A stretch of 64,000 nucleotides of DNA from Hanleya hanleyi (GCA_036873755.1 JAVTVY010025077.1:52662-116661); one strand, 5' to 3'. Counted from the first letter of the stretch, positions 35,716-47,129 are shown. The notes: generated from the sequence alone by a model not told the origin. Made by a program: numbers and translations.

Positions 35716-37553
35716 CGCAACACTGTACCAAACAATTTCGAGTTTACAGAACCTCCTTGCATTTCATATAACTATACTAAATCTATAGCCACCAAAATAT
35801 TCAATTACTCCAATGCTGTCAAGGAGTTTGACTGGAACTTATACACGCCAGGAGGCTATAATTGTGATTGTGAATTGTCGAACTTTATCTATACACCATG
35901 CAAACATATTGTGGCTGGTGACCTTGATGTGGTGAGTGATAAGGATCTGAAATTACTCCTGATGAAAGGACCTAAATATAGAGAGCCAAGAAGAATAAAT
36001 CTGAAGGCCGGCCAGAAGATAGTCCTGTCTGCATTAGAACAGTACGTTATTGATTGGTCTAAGCGAGAAAAAGTTGAACCTACAGTACTCGCAGATTGGC
36101 TGGACCTCACCAAGAGCAAGGTCGTTGAAACAATCCGCCATATTGACAGAAATACTCTTCCCCAAGCAAAACAAGTACTGAGAAACCTCAATTCGCAAGA
36201 AGTTCTAGCAAATCTCCAGAGTAAATTCGTCATAGTCCCAGCAGACAAAGCTCCGAATAATATAATATTCATATGTAAATATTACTATTACCAGGTGCTG
36301 GTTAAAGAATTGAGTGTAGACATATCTTCATCAAATACGTCTACTTACTCCCAAACTGCATTTACTCTGGAAGATTTATTTAACAATCACAAAAAGTTTC
36401 TCAGGGAAAGAGGTATTTGTCTTCCAACCAATCATAACGACATACCAAAAATATACTGGACTCCCAAAATGCATAAATCACCATACAAAGCTAGATTCAT
36501 AGCTGGTTCTAGAAGCTGCACCACCAAGCTTCTTTCAACACTATTGACGAGGGTCCTTCAGGAGGTAAAAGCATTTTGTGAACAGTATTGCGCCACTATT
36601 TCTAAGAACTCTGGCGTGGAATGTATGTGGATATTGAAAAACTCAAAATGTCTTACGGAAGAACTTGATGCTAAAGGTCACATACGGTACCGACATGTAT
36701 CCACATGGGATATCTCGACTCTCTATACTACAATCCCTCATCAGGACCTTATTGACCGTATAAGTTCATTAATAGTATCTGTGTTCAAGAAAACTGATCG
36801 TAGATATATTAATGTCGGAAGCCATAAAGCATTCTTTAGCTCGACTACATACAAGAGATATCATTCATGGGATGTTTCTTTGTTTATAGAGTTGCTTGAA
36901 TTTCTCATTAAAAACATCTATGTGAAATTTGGCAACACAATATATCAGCAGCATATAGGTATTCCAATGGGTACTAATTCTGCATCCCTGTTGGCTGACC
37001 TGTATCTGTTCTCTTATGAATATGACTATATGCAGGCGCTTTCAAAACCGATCCATTCAAAGCTCGTTCCTTCTCATTCACCAAACGCTATATAAACGAT
37101 CTTCTCGCTGTGGATAATCGCTATATAAATGACGCAGTGAAGGATATATATCCACCTTCACTGGATTTGAAGGAAACTACAGATAGCCCTACAGGCACAT
37201 CTTATTTAGATCTCTATCTCTATAAAAATGAAGCGGGCATTCTCTCTCGTCGACTTTATGACAAAAGAGATGATTACAATTTCGACATCGTAAACTATCC
37301 CTTTTTGGATAGTAATATTCCAGTGGGACCTGCATATGGCGTATACATATCTCGCTTAGTAGCATTTGCTAGATCCTGTGTTAAATGTGATGATTTTAAC
37401 CAACGTCACAAAACATTGTTGCAGAAACTTATAAAACAGGGCTATTCCACCAAGCGCCTCCACTCAAAGTTTCTCAAATTTGGCGATACATATCGCATGC
37501 TGATAGCAAAATACGAACGTAGCGTGCAAGATCTATGGCGCTACGTTTCGTAA
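35716..37553 (+). pseudogene. Naiad copy A: linker with CxC motif and reverse transcriptase
   Basis: Two frames (to 37095, then 37110-37553) form one RT gene broken by a one-base loss in an A-run near 37050. The first encodes the linker with CDC then TPCKH (the CxC motif of N-terminal-endonuclease Penelope-like elements). It continues with RT lines YWTPKMHKSPYKARFIAGS, motif A with the catalytic Asp in STWDISTLYT, and motif B QQHIGIPMGTN. Motif C reads RYINDLLAV, so the first catalytic Asp of the usual YIDD is Asn here. It ends with LWRYVS and a stop. Penelope-like RTs are sisters of telomerase. No long N-terminal ATG; the native protein would begin with the endonuclease. Confidence 0.88.
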
Positions 37554-37920
37554 CTTGTGTCTAATTCCGCTTAACCCGGGGCTAGGGGCCGTATGAACCC
37601 ATGTACTTCAAGATCCTCATGATACTCATATGAACAGTCACAATCAAAGCGTGCATTCTTTAGATGACGATTTTACAACGAATATTATGGATTAAGAATA
37701 CTGATCAGCGATACGGATTTGATATTTTTGGAACATCATGATGTCTTGCCGGCATCATTGAAAACTGTTGCCCTCTTCTCTCTTGCAGGAAACAAGCTTA
37801 TGTTTTTGTATACTATGATTGTCTTTTTGAATTTGGTGCTAATCCTGTTATATGGAATAAGAAATAGATCTTTGGATTATGGACGCGGATATTCTCTAAT
37901 GGACAACGGCTGGATTATGA
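37554..37920 (+). other. Naiad 3' tail / junction between tandem copies
   Basis: Untranslated tail of copy A (GCTTAACCCGGGGCTAGGGG..., GGATTTGATATTTTTGG..., ATTCTCTAATGGACAACGG). It runs straight into the endonuclease frame of copy B, so copies are joined head to tail without target duplication. Confidence 0.75.
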
Positions 37921-38871
37921 ATGACGGACTATACGCTTGTAATTTTAACCTGTGTATGCCTGGATTCTGCTGGTGGACAAGTGGTCCCCGAGGTCCCCTA
38001 CACACCAAACCTTCATAACATAATGGATACAATACAAGGAAATAATATTAGGACAGACCCGAGGAACCTTAGTGCAGGTTTCTCGGCCGAGTCTCTAATA
38101 GTTCGAAATGCACTAAGACCTTTTTCAATCCAAATGACAGATATATTTCTGACAGCAAAGCAAGGCCACGACATCAAACCTTGTAATATTGCGCTTGATG
38201 ATTGTTTAGCACCGAATTCTGCATGTAATAATTTCAAAATTTCTAAGTGTGGACATCGTGGATGTCTCACGTGTCCACTCCTTAATACGTCAGCTTCATT
38301 TAGTTCCGCGTTAACTGGTAGCTCATATTCTATCAACTCGTATGTTGATCTTAGTTGTTCTACTACAAACTGTATTTATTTAGTTTCCTGTAAGAAGTGT
38401 GGTCAACAGTATGTTGGCAAGACCATCCAAAGACTCCATCTTAGGGTGAACGGTCACAGAAAATCCGTTAGGAAAAAGCAATTGCTTATAGGTAGACATT
38501 TTTCTAGACCCGACCATGGCTGGGGTAACTTTAGTATTCAGATCATAGACGTCGTCTATTCATCTACTAAGGATTCCCCCTTTGGATTTGAGAGAAATTA
38601 CAACACATATAAGGGAAGTATCCGACAGCGGGAATTATTCTGGATGCTAGAACTTGGGGCAGTGTTTCCGTTTGGTTTAAATGATAATGTCAGTGGGTTC
38701 GGCAATGCTACAAACCGCCGTTCAAATATATCCAACATTACCCAACTATTTAAACCCTATCAACCGAGACAACGCAGCCATGGTTGGCGTAAATTTAATA
38801 GTTCGATGATTCACGATCATATCACTTTAAATTACTTAGTGGGTTTAACTAACGCACCCAATAGTATACAT
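37921..38871 (+). CDS. Naiad copy B: N-terminal GIY-YIG endonuclease
   Basis: An open endonuclease frame of about 315 residues. Cys-rich part at residues 105-160 (CGHRGCLTC, then CIYLVSCKKC), GIY-YIG signature as IYL at 152-154 and YVG at 164-166, a conserved Arg and His in LRVNGHRKS, and catalytic Glu near 238 in RQRELFWM. The enzyme nicks DNA to prime target-site reverse transcription. In this element it precedes the RT, the permuted order reported for Naiad/Chlamys-type elements. The first 20 or so residues come from the neighbouring tail, so the true start is uncertain. The frame is cut off in the linker by the inverted fragment at 38872. Confidence 0.85.
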
Positions 38872-39118
38872 TACAAGCGTCTAGTCCGTCATTCATAATC
38901 CAGCCGTCGTCCATTAGAGAATATCCGCGTCCATAATCCAAAGACCTATTCCATTTTCCATATAACAGTATTAGCACCAAATTCAAAAAGACAATCATAG
39001 TATACATAAACATAGGCTTGTTTCCTGCAAGAGAGAAGCGGTCAACATTTTTCAATGATGCCGGCAAGACATCATGATGTTCCAAAAATATCAAATCCGT
39101 ATCGCTGATCAGTTTTCT
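38872..39118 (-). repeat. Inverted Naiad 3'-tail fragment inside the linker
   Basis: The reverse complement of about 35466-35716 (GACGCTTGTAA end first). It is inserted in copy B between CCCAATAGTATACAT and AGCTTACGTACAG, which are contiguous in copy A near 34960. This matches the complex inverted insertions known for Penelope-like elements. Confidence 0.85.
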
Positions 39119-40636
39119 TAGCTTACGTACAGTTCTGTATGCGTTACCTCTGAGGGCTTTAAATCAAATAGCCAGAGATATACAACAATCTGCGTCTTCA
39201 GGAAATATAATACCATCAAAAATCAGTAAAGTATGTCAAGCTATAGCGTATTTTCGGTTATATCGTCCAGTGAACATAATCAAAACTCTCAAGATCGGCT
39301 TTTCTTGAAACTCAACTACTTAGATAAGGGACTGGACATCATTAATTTACCTCGAATCCTGAATGATCCAGAGGTACGCAACGCTGTACCAAACTATTTC
39401 GAGTTCACAGAACCTCCTTCCATTTCATATAATTATACTAAATCTATAGCCACCAAAATATTCAATTACTCCAATGCTGTCAAGGAGTTTGACTGGAACT
39501 TATACACATCAGGAGGCTATAGTTGTGATTGTGAATTGTCGAACTTTATCTATACACCATGCAAACATATTGTGACTGGTGACCTTGATGTGGTGAGTGA
39601 TAAGGATCTGAAATTACTCCTGATGAAAGGACCTAAATATAGAGAGCAAGAAGAATAAATCTGAAGGCCGACCAGAAGATAGTCCTGTCTGCATTAGAAC
39701 AGTACGTTATTGATTGGTCTAAGCGAGAAAAAGTTGAACCTACAGTACTCGCTGATTGGCTGGACCTCACCAAGAGCAAGGTCGTTGAAACAATCCGCCA
39801 TATTGACAGAAGTACTCTTCCCCAAGCAAAACAAGTACCGAGAAACCTCAATTCGCAAGAAGTTCTAGCAAATCTCCAGAGTAAATTCGTCATAGTCCCA
39901 GCAGACAAAGCTCCGAATAATATAATACTCATATGTAAATATTACTGTTACCAGGTGCTGGTTACAGAATTGAGTGTAGACATATCTTCATCAAATACGT
40001 CTACTTACTCCCAAACTGCATTTACTCTGAAAAAAGTTTCTCAGGGAAAGAGGTATTTGTCTTCCAGCCAATCATAACGACATACCAAAAATATACTGGA
40101 CTCACAAAATGCATAAATCACCATACAAAGCCAGATTCATAGCTGGTTCTAGAAGCTTGACAAGGGCCCTTCAGGAGGTAAAAGCATTTTGCGAAAGGTA
40201 TTGCGCCACTATTTCTAAGAACTCTGGCGTGGAATGTATGTGGATATTGAAAAACTCAAAATGTGTTACGGAAGAACTTGATGCTAAAGGTCACACACCG
40301 TACCGACATGTATCCACATGGGATTTCTCGACTCTCTATACTACAATCCCTCATCAGGACCTTATTGACCGTATAAGATCATTAATAGTATCTGTGTTCA
40401 AGAAAACTGATCGTAGATATATTAATGTCGGAAGCCATAAAGCATTCTTTAGCTCGACTACGTACAAGAGATATCAGTCATGGGATGTTTCTTTGTTTAC
40501 AGAGTTGCTTGAATTTCTCATTAAAAATATCTATGTGAAATTTGGCAACACAATATATCAGCAGCATATAGGTATTCCAATGGGTACTAATTGTGCACCC
40601 CTGTTGGCTGACCTGTATCTGTTCTCTTATGAATAG
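39119..40636 (+). pseudogene. Naiad copy B: linker and truncated reverse transcriptase
   Basis: Parallel to 34960-35209 plus 35716-37015. It includes LNYLDKG, the CDC..TPCKH motif (39526-39570), RT motif A STWDFSTLYT and motif B QQHIGIPMGTNCAPLLADLYLFSYE. It stops at 40636 before motif C. A frameshift lies near 39650, and about 20 bases are missing near 40029 and near 40156. Not functional. Confidence 0.85.
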
Positions 40637-40724
40637 CGCACAAGTAGAATCCATGGCCCACAATTCCAGTCAAACTTGAACCCATTCAGTACTAGGAGAA
40701 AACACTAGTCTGGCCCAGGTTGAC

Positions 40725-41645
40725 TTGGCGACAATACATGGATCTCAGAACCGCTTCAGTGCATTAGCTGATGAACTGGAAACTTCAACATTAACTTCAA
40801 ATCATAGTGGCAGTCACTCTCCTACTCAACATTACAGTGAAATCAATACAGAGGTTCATCGCATTGTTGATCAATCTCAAGTTAGGCAAGCTTCACCCAG
40901 CCCAGATGTGTCTACGAAGCCACAACAAATACGAGTTGTAATAGACGGTAAGTCAGCTGACGTAGTGAAAATTGTGTGCACGGCCAGAGCAAAATTTCCG
41001 ATCAGTATCGCTGATTATACCTCCTCGAGCCAGAGGGAAGCTGTATGACTCAGTGTTTAAGGCTAATAGTCTGATCAGGCTAGTGTGTCAGAGTGAAAAC
41101 ACACAGGTCCTTGACAGCAGTGTGGGCTGCCTGAAATCCAATGGTGACCCAAATGCTCACCTCTACCATGATATGGTTCATGCAAAGAGGCGTGGAATCG
41201 GTGTATTTGCCAAATTCATTCTCCATTCACTGTACAGAAACTACACACCCTATGGCAACCGAGAACAAAATCGTGGGAACTACCAACGCTACCAACATCC
41301 AACTTCTCCGACCAATGACTACAGTGTCTACACACCCCGCAGCAAATGCGACCACCATCCTTCAGTAGCAGGCCATCATACAGTCAGTCAGTGAGTTACC
41401 ACTCTCCAAGGACTAATAATCTACAACTAAGTGAATGGCCCACCTTAATCCCTGCAACTGGTTCACACTATCCTGAGAGTCGACCCAGTGAGTGGCCTGT
41501 TTCGAACCTTGTAACTGGTTCACAACATCCTGATGCTCGTGCAACTTTCAAACATGATGATCCTCAAACTAGCACGACAACATCCAACTCGAGAAAAGAG
41601 TCCAGCTCCTCGGGGGGCACTCGTCATATTGTCCCACAATGTTGA
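40725..41645 (+). pseudogene. Unrecognised frames, possible broken gag-like gene
   Basis: Successive frames at 40725-41048, 40972-41394 and 41346-41645 in different phases. The first begins NRFSALADELE, a line reminiscent of the start of some retroelement ORF1 proteins, and all are rich in Ser, Thr, Pro, His and Gln (SPTQHYSE, SSSSGGTRH). No zinc knuckle or enzyme motif. They may be one low-complexity gene broken by two shifts. It lies directly after the truncated Naiad copy and ends where the repeat at 41642 starts. Confidence 0.3.
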
Positions 41646-41830
41646 ATTACCGTAAACTACATAAATGCTACCTTTCTACTATAGTACTATATATAAAACT
41701 TTGTTGTATTGTTGGGAAAATAATGTGATTCAAATAGTTGTTTTGATCCTGGACAAGGGCACTGAAAACCATTAAAGAGATGTAAATGTATTTTCCCACG
41801 TAAAGCTTGAAATCTACTGAACCTATATTC
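41642..41830. repeat. About 190-bp repeat, first copy
   Basis: GTTGAATTACCGTAAACTAC ... ATCTACTGAACCTATAT recurs with few differences at 43139-43328. The direct pair spans about 1.7 kb. The first copy is followed by (GTCA)n at 41871-41889. Confidence 0.9.
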
Positions 41831-43138
41831 CTACGAAGTAGGCTACAGATCGCAAAACGTCCGGTAATGAGTCAGTCAGTCAGTCAGTCCATACGAATCC
41901 TTTCGTCGGCAAAATAAGGAGAACCATTGACATTAGATCCTTTATTTTTGGCATGAACGTGCATTAGGGCATTGTTACCAGCAAGTTCTGATCTGAAATA
42001 ATTCTGATTAAAATTAGATTTATAATTAACACTTCAGTATATTGTTATAGATATATGTAAACTGTAGCCTTTAACGTGTATCCTATTTCACATCCAAACA
42101 TTTCATCATTGACCACATCAGGCTTCAAATTACCCACTGATGGTGAAGTATCCTACATCAACCAATTAAGTCAGCCTGTCCGTTTTGCTCCAGCGTTTTA
42201 TCGCGTTTAATGAGTATCAGTTACGGCTAAAAATACCCTGTCATTGATCCCCATTCCACTGTATGCCACATGGCCCTATTACTGAGGTTAATCTTAACGT
42301 GCATCTGGGACAATTCCACAATTGCCCGACAGCATAGGCCTACTGCATATACCCTCAAACAATCAGCGCTGTTTGCATAACTTAAATTGTTAAACCATAT
42401 CATTGAAATAATATAGCAGAAAACATTGATGTGATTTATGATATGTACACTATGACCAAAGACATGTTCATAATGTGCTAATCGGATAGTTAGGACAATC
42501 ATTACTTTGCATCAGAGAGTGTGTGACTTGGATTCAAGGGTTAAGACTTTGGAGGGAAATACAATTTTGACAGCAGAAATATGACCCCGCCATTTGCTGA
42601 TTAGAGCGATAAAACAGGGTAGGCTAAATGGACCCTTTTCAATGCAGTATTTCTTGCCATGGATGTGAAAATATGAGGACATACTTTGGGGTGTTTTTGT
42701 ACCTCTTGAATATTGACTATATATCACACTTGGATATAATTTGAACAAAAAATTACATGTGTAAACAAAATATGTCTAAATTTCTCTTGTCATTTCAAAT
42801 CTTGATCCATTTTGATTCCTCGATTAGGGGATACAGAATCACTGCCACGGAGTGTGTTGGTGTGTCACAGCAATGCAATTCCGATTCACACAACGAAGCT
42901 GAGGTGGTTTAACGTTTATCAATGAAGAAAATCACCGATCAACCGCCATAGAATATAATGTGAAACAAGAAAACCGGAATAGTACATTCATCAGATTGCC
43001 GATACCCAAAATGTGTTGTCTCATATATCTAGATAACAACGTGATGTAGAGACGCTATTTATTCGTCTTTGTACCGGTTATGCTCAGGAGAATGACATAG
43101 AATCATTATTATCTTGTGCATAGAAGGTGTTGGTCTTG
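41831..43138. other. No gene seen between the 190-bp repeats
   Basis: AT-rich sequence with a short GTCA run and a unit AGAATCACTGCCACGGAGTGTGTTGG near 42836 that recurs twice at 43608-43680. No RT, transposase or host exon recognised. Confidence 0.4.
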
Positions 43139-43328
43139 AGTTGAATTACCGTAAACTACATAAATGCTACCTTTCTACCATAGTACTATATATGAAAATT
43201 TGTTGTATTGTTGGGAAAATAATGTGATTCAAAAAGTTGTTTTGATCCTGGACAAGGGCACTGAAAACCATTAAAGAGATGTAAATGTATTTTCACACGT
43301 AAAGCTTGAAATCTACTGAACCTATATT
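43139..43328. repeat. About 190-bp repeat, second copy
   Basis: Near copy of 41642-41830 in the same orientation. It could be a short LTR-like or terminal repeat, but the ends lack TG and CA and no target duplication is visible. Confidence 0.9.
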
Positions 43329-44146
43329 ATTCAATCTGTTTCCTTTAATTAAAAAATTGTAAAATTAAATCGGCGATCGTTATTTATTTTTGGAATGAAG
43401 GCGCATTAGGAGACTGTTACCAACAAGTTCTGAGCTGACCTACTTTTGATGAAAATTTCTGGTGATTTTTGATGAAAATCACTAGCGATTCTGACTTGGG
43501 CGGTGCCCATCTTAATATAGGCAGGATTTCAACTGGGGGTGTAATTTAAACAAAAACATTATATGTATAATTATGTCAAAAAAATTCTTGTCATTGATTA
43601 AGGGATACAGAATCACTGCCATGGAGTGTGTTGGTGTGTCACAGAATCACTGCCACGGAGTGTGTTGGTGTGTCACAGATTCACATCAGCACAGTAACTG
43701 GTAAACTATTCATTCAATCCCATCACTTTTGATCTTCAACAAAATATTCAATACTGTTTTAATCGAAAATTTCTGGTGATTTTTTATGAAAATCTCTGGT
43801 GATTCTGACTTGGGCTGCATGTGCCCATCTTAATATAGGAAGAATTTCAACTGGGGGCGGGAGGCGGGAGGCGGGGGGGATTGCCAAGAGCTCAGTGCCT
43901 GTCGGAGTCCTAATGCCTACCTTACTTCGTAGGTCCTGTGACGCATAGTCACACTGCTATGTACCATAATACAAAAACACTATTAAGTATAGACCCTTGT
44001 TTTCTCACACAAAAACTTCTCAAAACTGTCAGATATTTAGTCAGTGGACTAAGTAATGTCTGAATAATATACACAAGGTTAATTCAGGTAAACGATTTTT
44101 CACAGTTTTGCCGCAAAATCGATCTATTACACAACACGGCTATAAT

Positions 44147-44316
44147 AGTAGTATAAACACTGGGGGTACGAGAACAGCTCCCCAAGGGGAGCGAGCAGAC
44201 GGCGTGGGGGCACCCCAGCACCCTCAAGGGGTACCAGACCACTTTGGACGCCGATAGCGTTGAGTGGCTGTGGCTGGGGCGCCCCACTCCCCAGCTGTAG
44301 ATTAACAATAGCCAAT
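44147..44316 (+). repeat. Left terminal inverted repeat of the Polinton
   Basis: 170 bp from AGTAGTATAAACACTGGGGG to ATTAACAATAGCCAAT. It matches the right repeat with only about four differences. Starting AGT is usual for Polintons. The low divergence contrasts with the many broken genes. Confidence 0.95.
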
Positions 44317-45032
44317 CCGGGGGTCAAAAAATGCAAAACCGGTGTGTCACGTCTCACTGAGTCCCCGTCACATAGCTTCGTGGCCTGTGACGTATTCCTC
44401 TTCACATGGCTTCATGGCCATGTGAGGGCTTGTTTTTTATTAAAGTAATTATTTGGGACTCAATTGCTCTTAATAACTCTCCTCCGTGGCATCCTAGACA
44501 ATTCGAAATGAGTCTAGAATTTTTGTGAGAAGAGCTCGGAACAAGCATTCCAAGAGCAGTCAGGTAGGGATCGAACCCCCTTTTGTGAGACGTGACTGGA
44601 AGACCCGATTAACATTTCGCATGGCCTCGCCTGTGCTGTCTTCCACGGACAGTAATACATGTTTAAAATCACCCCTATAAACCTACTAGAGTGTTGTGCA
44701 ACGCCTCACTTCCTGTTATCGTTGCTAGGATACGAATGCACAGTCTCATACAAGTGCTGTCTCATTCAGACATGAGCCGAGAGAAAATCAATAGTGACCC
44801 ACATACAACACTCAGAGTAACACTGTATTTGTTCAAGGCTTGCTATTTTGTGAATGAAGCCAGGCCTCATACACCTACCCGAAATAACTAAATATGTTAG
44901 CTGGGTCACGTCTGTGAGGAATGTTTGTTTGCTCAGGCTTGATTATTTGGGTCGGCGTATATTTACACGTTTACACATTCAATAGCCGCACGCAGTGTTA
45001 TAGTATGGTGGGTAAGAGGCGATATAAAGCGC
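44317..45032. other. Non-coding left end of the Polinton
   Basis: No gene. It holds two adjacent related stem-loops (44367-44428) and a minus-strand tRNA-like remnant (about 44560-44650, T-loop GGTTCGATCCC). The AT-rich part 44840-45030 leads to the stop of the first gene. Confidence 0.6.
44367..44428. other. Pair of related stem-loops near the left end
   Basis: GTCACA..GGCCTGTGAC and CACATGGC..GGCCATGTG form two hairpins whose loops share the line GCTTCRTGG. They lie 50 bp inside the left inverted repeat. They could act in genome packaging, replication or transcript ending. Nothing in the sequence decides which. Confidence 0.5.
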
Positions 45033-45266
45033 CTACTTCAATATATCGGCAGGGAGGATTCCTTGCTTAATCAGCAAGTCTTTTGTGGCTAAGGCTAGGC
45101 CGACGTCGGCAATAAGCATTCCTATGTCATAGCCGGTGAAATCCAACTTGGGGGCAGGGCCTTTCCAAACAATTTTGCCCAGACGAGCATAACCTATCGC
45201 TAAGCCGCTAATGACAGCGGCATTACAGGCCATGCTGGCTAGCATTTTACCATCGATCGACGACAT
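45033..45266 (-). CDS. Small two-helix membrane protein
   Basis: 77 residues, intact. Two hydrophobic stretches (roughly residues 8-30, ASMACNAAVISGLAIGYARLG, and 45-62, GYDIGMLIADVGLALATKD), and the ending LLIKQGILPADILK. I remember close relatives as uncharacterised proteins in cnidarian genomes linked to the same gene set. Probably a virion-membrane or capsid-associated protein; function not known. Last gene of the leftward block. Confidence 0.75.
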   Translation of the reverse strand: MSSIDGKMLASMACNAAVISGLAIGYARLGKIVWKGPAPKLDFTGYDIGMLIADVGLALATKDLLIKQGILPADILK

Positions 45267-45298
45267 GTCTTATTTGCAGTGTCAGCCCCATGTTCAAT

Positions 45299-45628
45299 TC
45301 ACTTCGACCACTGGAAAATTTCCTCTCTCCTCATGCAAAGATCACATCCGGCCAAGGATACACCTTCAAGGCAGGTCAGGCATCGCTGGCGATCGTAGCG
45401 GAGATCTCCGGGCTCTCCCCTGGTTGAGCTATAACCCACACTGAAGAAATCATCTATCATTTCCATAGTTATGAGCGGGTATCTTTTGGTAACTCGTTTG
45501 GGGAGTCGAGCGGGAACCGGCACCTTTTCGTCAATCCTCAACGATTGCTCGTCTGCATTGGAATTGGCTGGCTTTTCCATTGGATTGGGTCTGGTACAGG
45601 TTGTGAGAAATGTACATGGCTTTAACAT
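45299..45628 (-). CDS. Unrecognised Cys-containing small protein
   Basis: 109 residues from the first ATG, or about 94 from the second Met at 45583 (MEKPANS). A Pro/Arg/Lys-rich middle (KVPVPARLPKRVTKRYP), and a C-terminal CLTCLEG..CDLCMRREE with two CxxC pairs that may bind zinc. It lies 32 bp upstream of the membrane-protein gene on the same strand. Intact. No family recognised. Confidence 0.55.
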   Translation of the reverse strand: MLKPCTFLTTCTRPNPMEKPANSNADEQSLRIDEKVPVPARLPKRVTKRYPLITMEMIDDFFSVGYSSTRGEPGDLRYDRQRCLTCLEGVSLAGCDLCMRREEIFQWSK

Positions 45629-45700
45629 GATATACTAATGCGCCGAAAAGTAGCAGGGGCTGCGCATGGCGCCTTTAATAATCCGCCTGTAGAAAGCAGT

Positions 45701-46300
45701 TTATCGTGATTCTATCTCGATTGCCCTGGCAAACTGTTTCCTTGCTTCCTCCCTGCCTTGCTTCAGAAGTGCGTTTTTTTCTTCCTGGCTGATATGGGAT
45801 GCTTTCAACGATTTAGCCCTGATCGCGTTCTTCATTGCATCATATTTAGTTTTCTCCGCTAGGATGTGACGGAACTCGCTAACAGAGATCTTGTTATCCA
45901 CAAGTGCTTGCGAGATAGCATCTGCGATGGAATCCAACTTTGATGACGCTAGGACGCGAATTTCATCGTGTTTTTTAGCTTTGATGGCCAGGCGTCGAGA
46001 TATGAACTTGCACGCTATTGCAGCCAAACCACTTCAAAGAGCCGAGACTTCAAGCGCTACAACAACGGGTGCGGCAATTATAGTCGACAAGAGGCCGACC
46101 CCCCTCGCACCGAGGCCCAAAGCCACCGTGGCAAGCGCAGCGTCAACGCCATCTAGATCATTCACCGCTCTGCGGTATTTTTTGTACAAACTCGACCGGG
46201 AATCACGATCTTGGGAGAGTTCACGTTGTATATCACAGATGTGCTTTAGCCTGTAATCATGAGCGGATTCGGCCTCGTCCAATGGTGGATATAGTCCCAT
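45701..46300 (-). pseudogene. Conserved structural-type protein, broken by one TGA
   Basis: About 200 codons starting at ATG 46300 (MGLYPPLDEAE), with one in-frame TGA at 46034-46036. The first half is charged helix, then a hydrophobic stretch (GLGARGVGLLSTIIAAPVVVALE). The second half is a helical Lys/Glu/Ala-rich domain (FISRRLAIKAKKHDEIRVLA, ISVSEFRHIL, EARKQFARA). I remember this architecture from many uncharacterised cnidarian and mollusc proteins next to Polinton-like genes. It is likely a membrane or virion component. The TGA falls directly after the hydrophobic segment, so the product would lose its C-terminal domain. Confidence 0.75.
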
Positions 46301-46307
46301 GATAAAT

Positions 46308-47129
46308 CTATATGCTATTGTCAATTATCTCTAGTTCAAATGTATCCAAGGGGCGGTTAATCACCTTGAGAGTTTTTAAGCTGACGCTTTCAGCTAGGAA
46401 TATTTTGTCCACGCCCACATTGCTCCCTATTCGTGTATTTACACCCTCTAACGACACATGCGCGACAGGCCTTTTATTTGCGCTAAGATTAATGAAGATC
46501 CGCAACTCTTGACCAGCGTGCTTATTCTGCCACTTTATTTGGAAATCTGTTAGTATTTCCACGAAAGTGTCGTGAGCGGGAGCAGGCGGTAATAGTATTG
46601 CAGCAAAGATAGTTGAGTCTGGAGGAAGAGTGGTCAGGACGGGGAACGTCGTATTCATTACTAGAGCCCCTCGAGGAACAGTGCTTTTTATATAGAATTT
46701 CCCATCCTGGAGGTGTACTTTGACATTGTTTTCAAACGGACTATAGGACAGGAATGCCGTACCTCGATTTAAAACTTTTCTCACAAGCCCGGCTTTATCG
46801 ATCTGTACTCCCGATTCGACCACAGCAAGGTCAATGAGCCAGCCCATATTGTCACTTTCGGCGAGAGTCCATTGTCCGTTTGCTTTTTTCACTACACTGT
46901 ATTTCACGTGCGTCCGCGTGTTTCCCGTGTTAATATCTTCAAGGTCTTTGAAACTTACATCTGTGGTTCTTCCAGGCGTAAGCTTCTTTCGATGGTATAC
47001 GCCGTCTTTGAACTGAAAGCCGTATAGGCGGTCATTGTGACCCGCGTCGCCAAACCCTTCGGTATCAGCGAGATCGCTTAAGGCCAAATCGCTGCATCTG
47101 GGCCCAGCGGATTCAACCATCGTTGTCAT
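46308..47129 (-). CDS. Unrecognised 273-aa beta-rich protein
   Basis: Intact. Starts at ATG 47129, overlapping the end of the preceding gene (47113) by 17 bases. It has no Cys cluster, signal or membrane segment. Alternating hydrophobic and polar stretches (VHLQDGKFYIKSTVPRGALV, TFVEILTDFQIKW, TFELEIIDNSI) suggest mostly beta structure. Because it sits between the candidate minor capsid gene and the helical-protein gene in a tight block, a spike, fibre or capsid-accessory role is plausible. Nothing in the sequence proves it. Confidence 0.65.
   Translation of the reverse strand: MTTMVESAGPRCSDLALSDLADTEGFGDAGHNDRLYGFQFKDGVYHRKKLTPGRTTDVSFKDLEDINTGNTRTHVKYSVVKKANGQWTLAESDNMGWLIDLAVVESGVQIDKAGLVRKVLNRGTAFLSYSPFENNVKVHLQDGKFYIKSTVPRGALVMNTTFPVLTTLPPDSTIFAAILLPPAPAHDTFVEILTDFQIKWQNKHAGQELRIFINLSANKRPVAHVSLEGVNTRIGSNVGVDKIFLAESVSLKTLKVINRPLDTFELEIIDNSI

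Noticed and set aside
44555..44655. Minus-strand tRNA-like sequence with GGGGTTCGATCCC
   Set aside because: The T-loop line is good, but the acceptor and anticodon stems do not pair convincingly, so I do not call a tRNA gene; it may be a decayed tRNA or tRNA-derived repeat.
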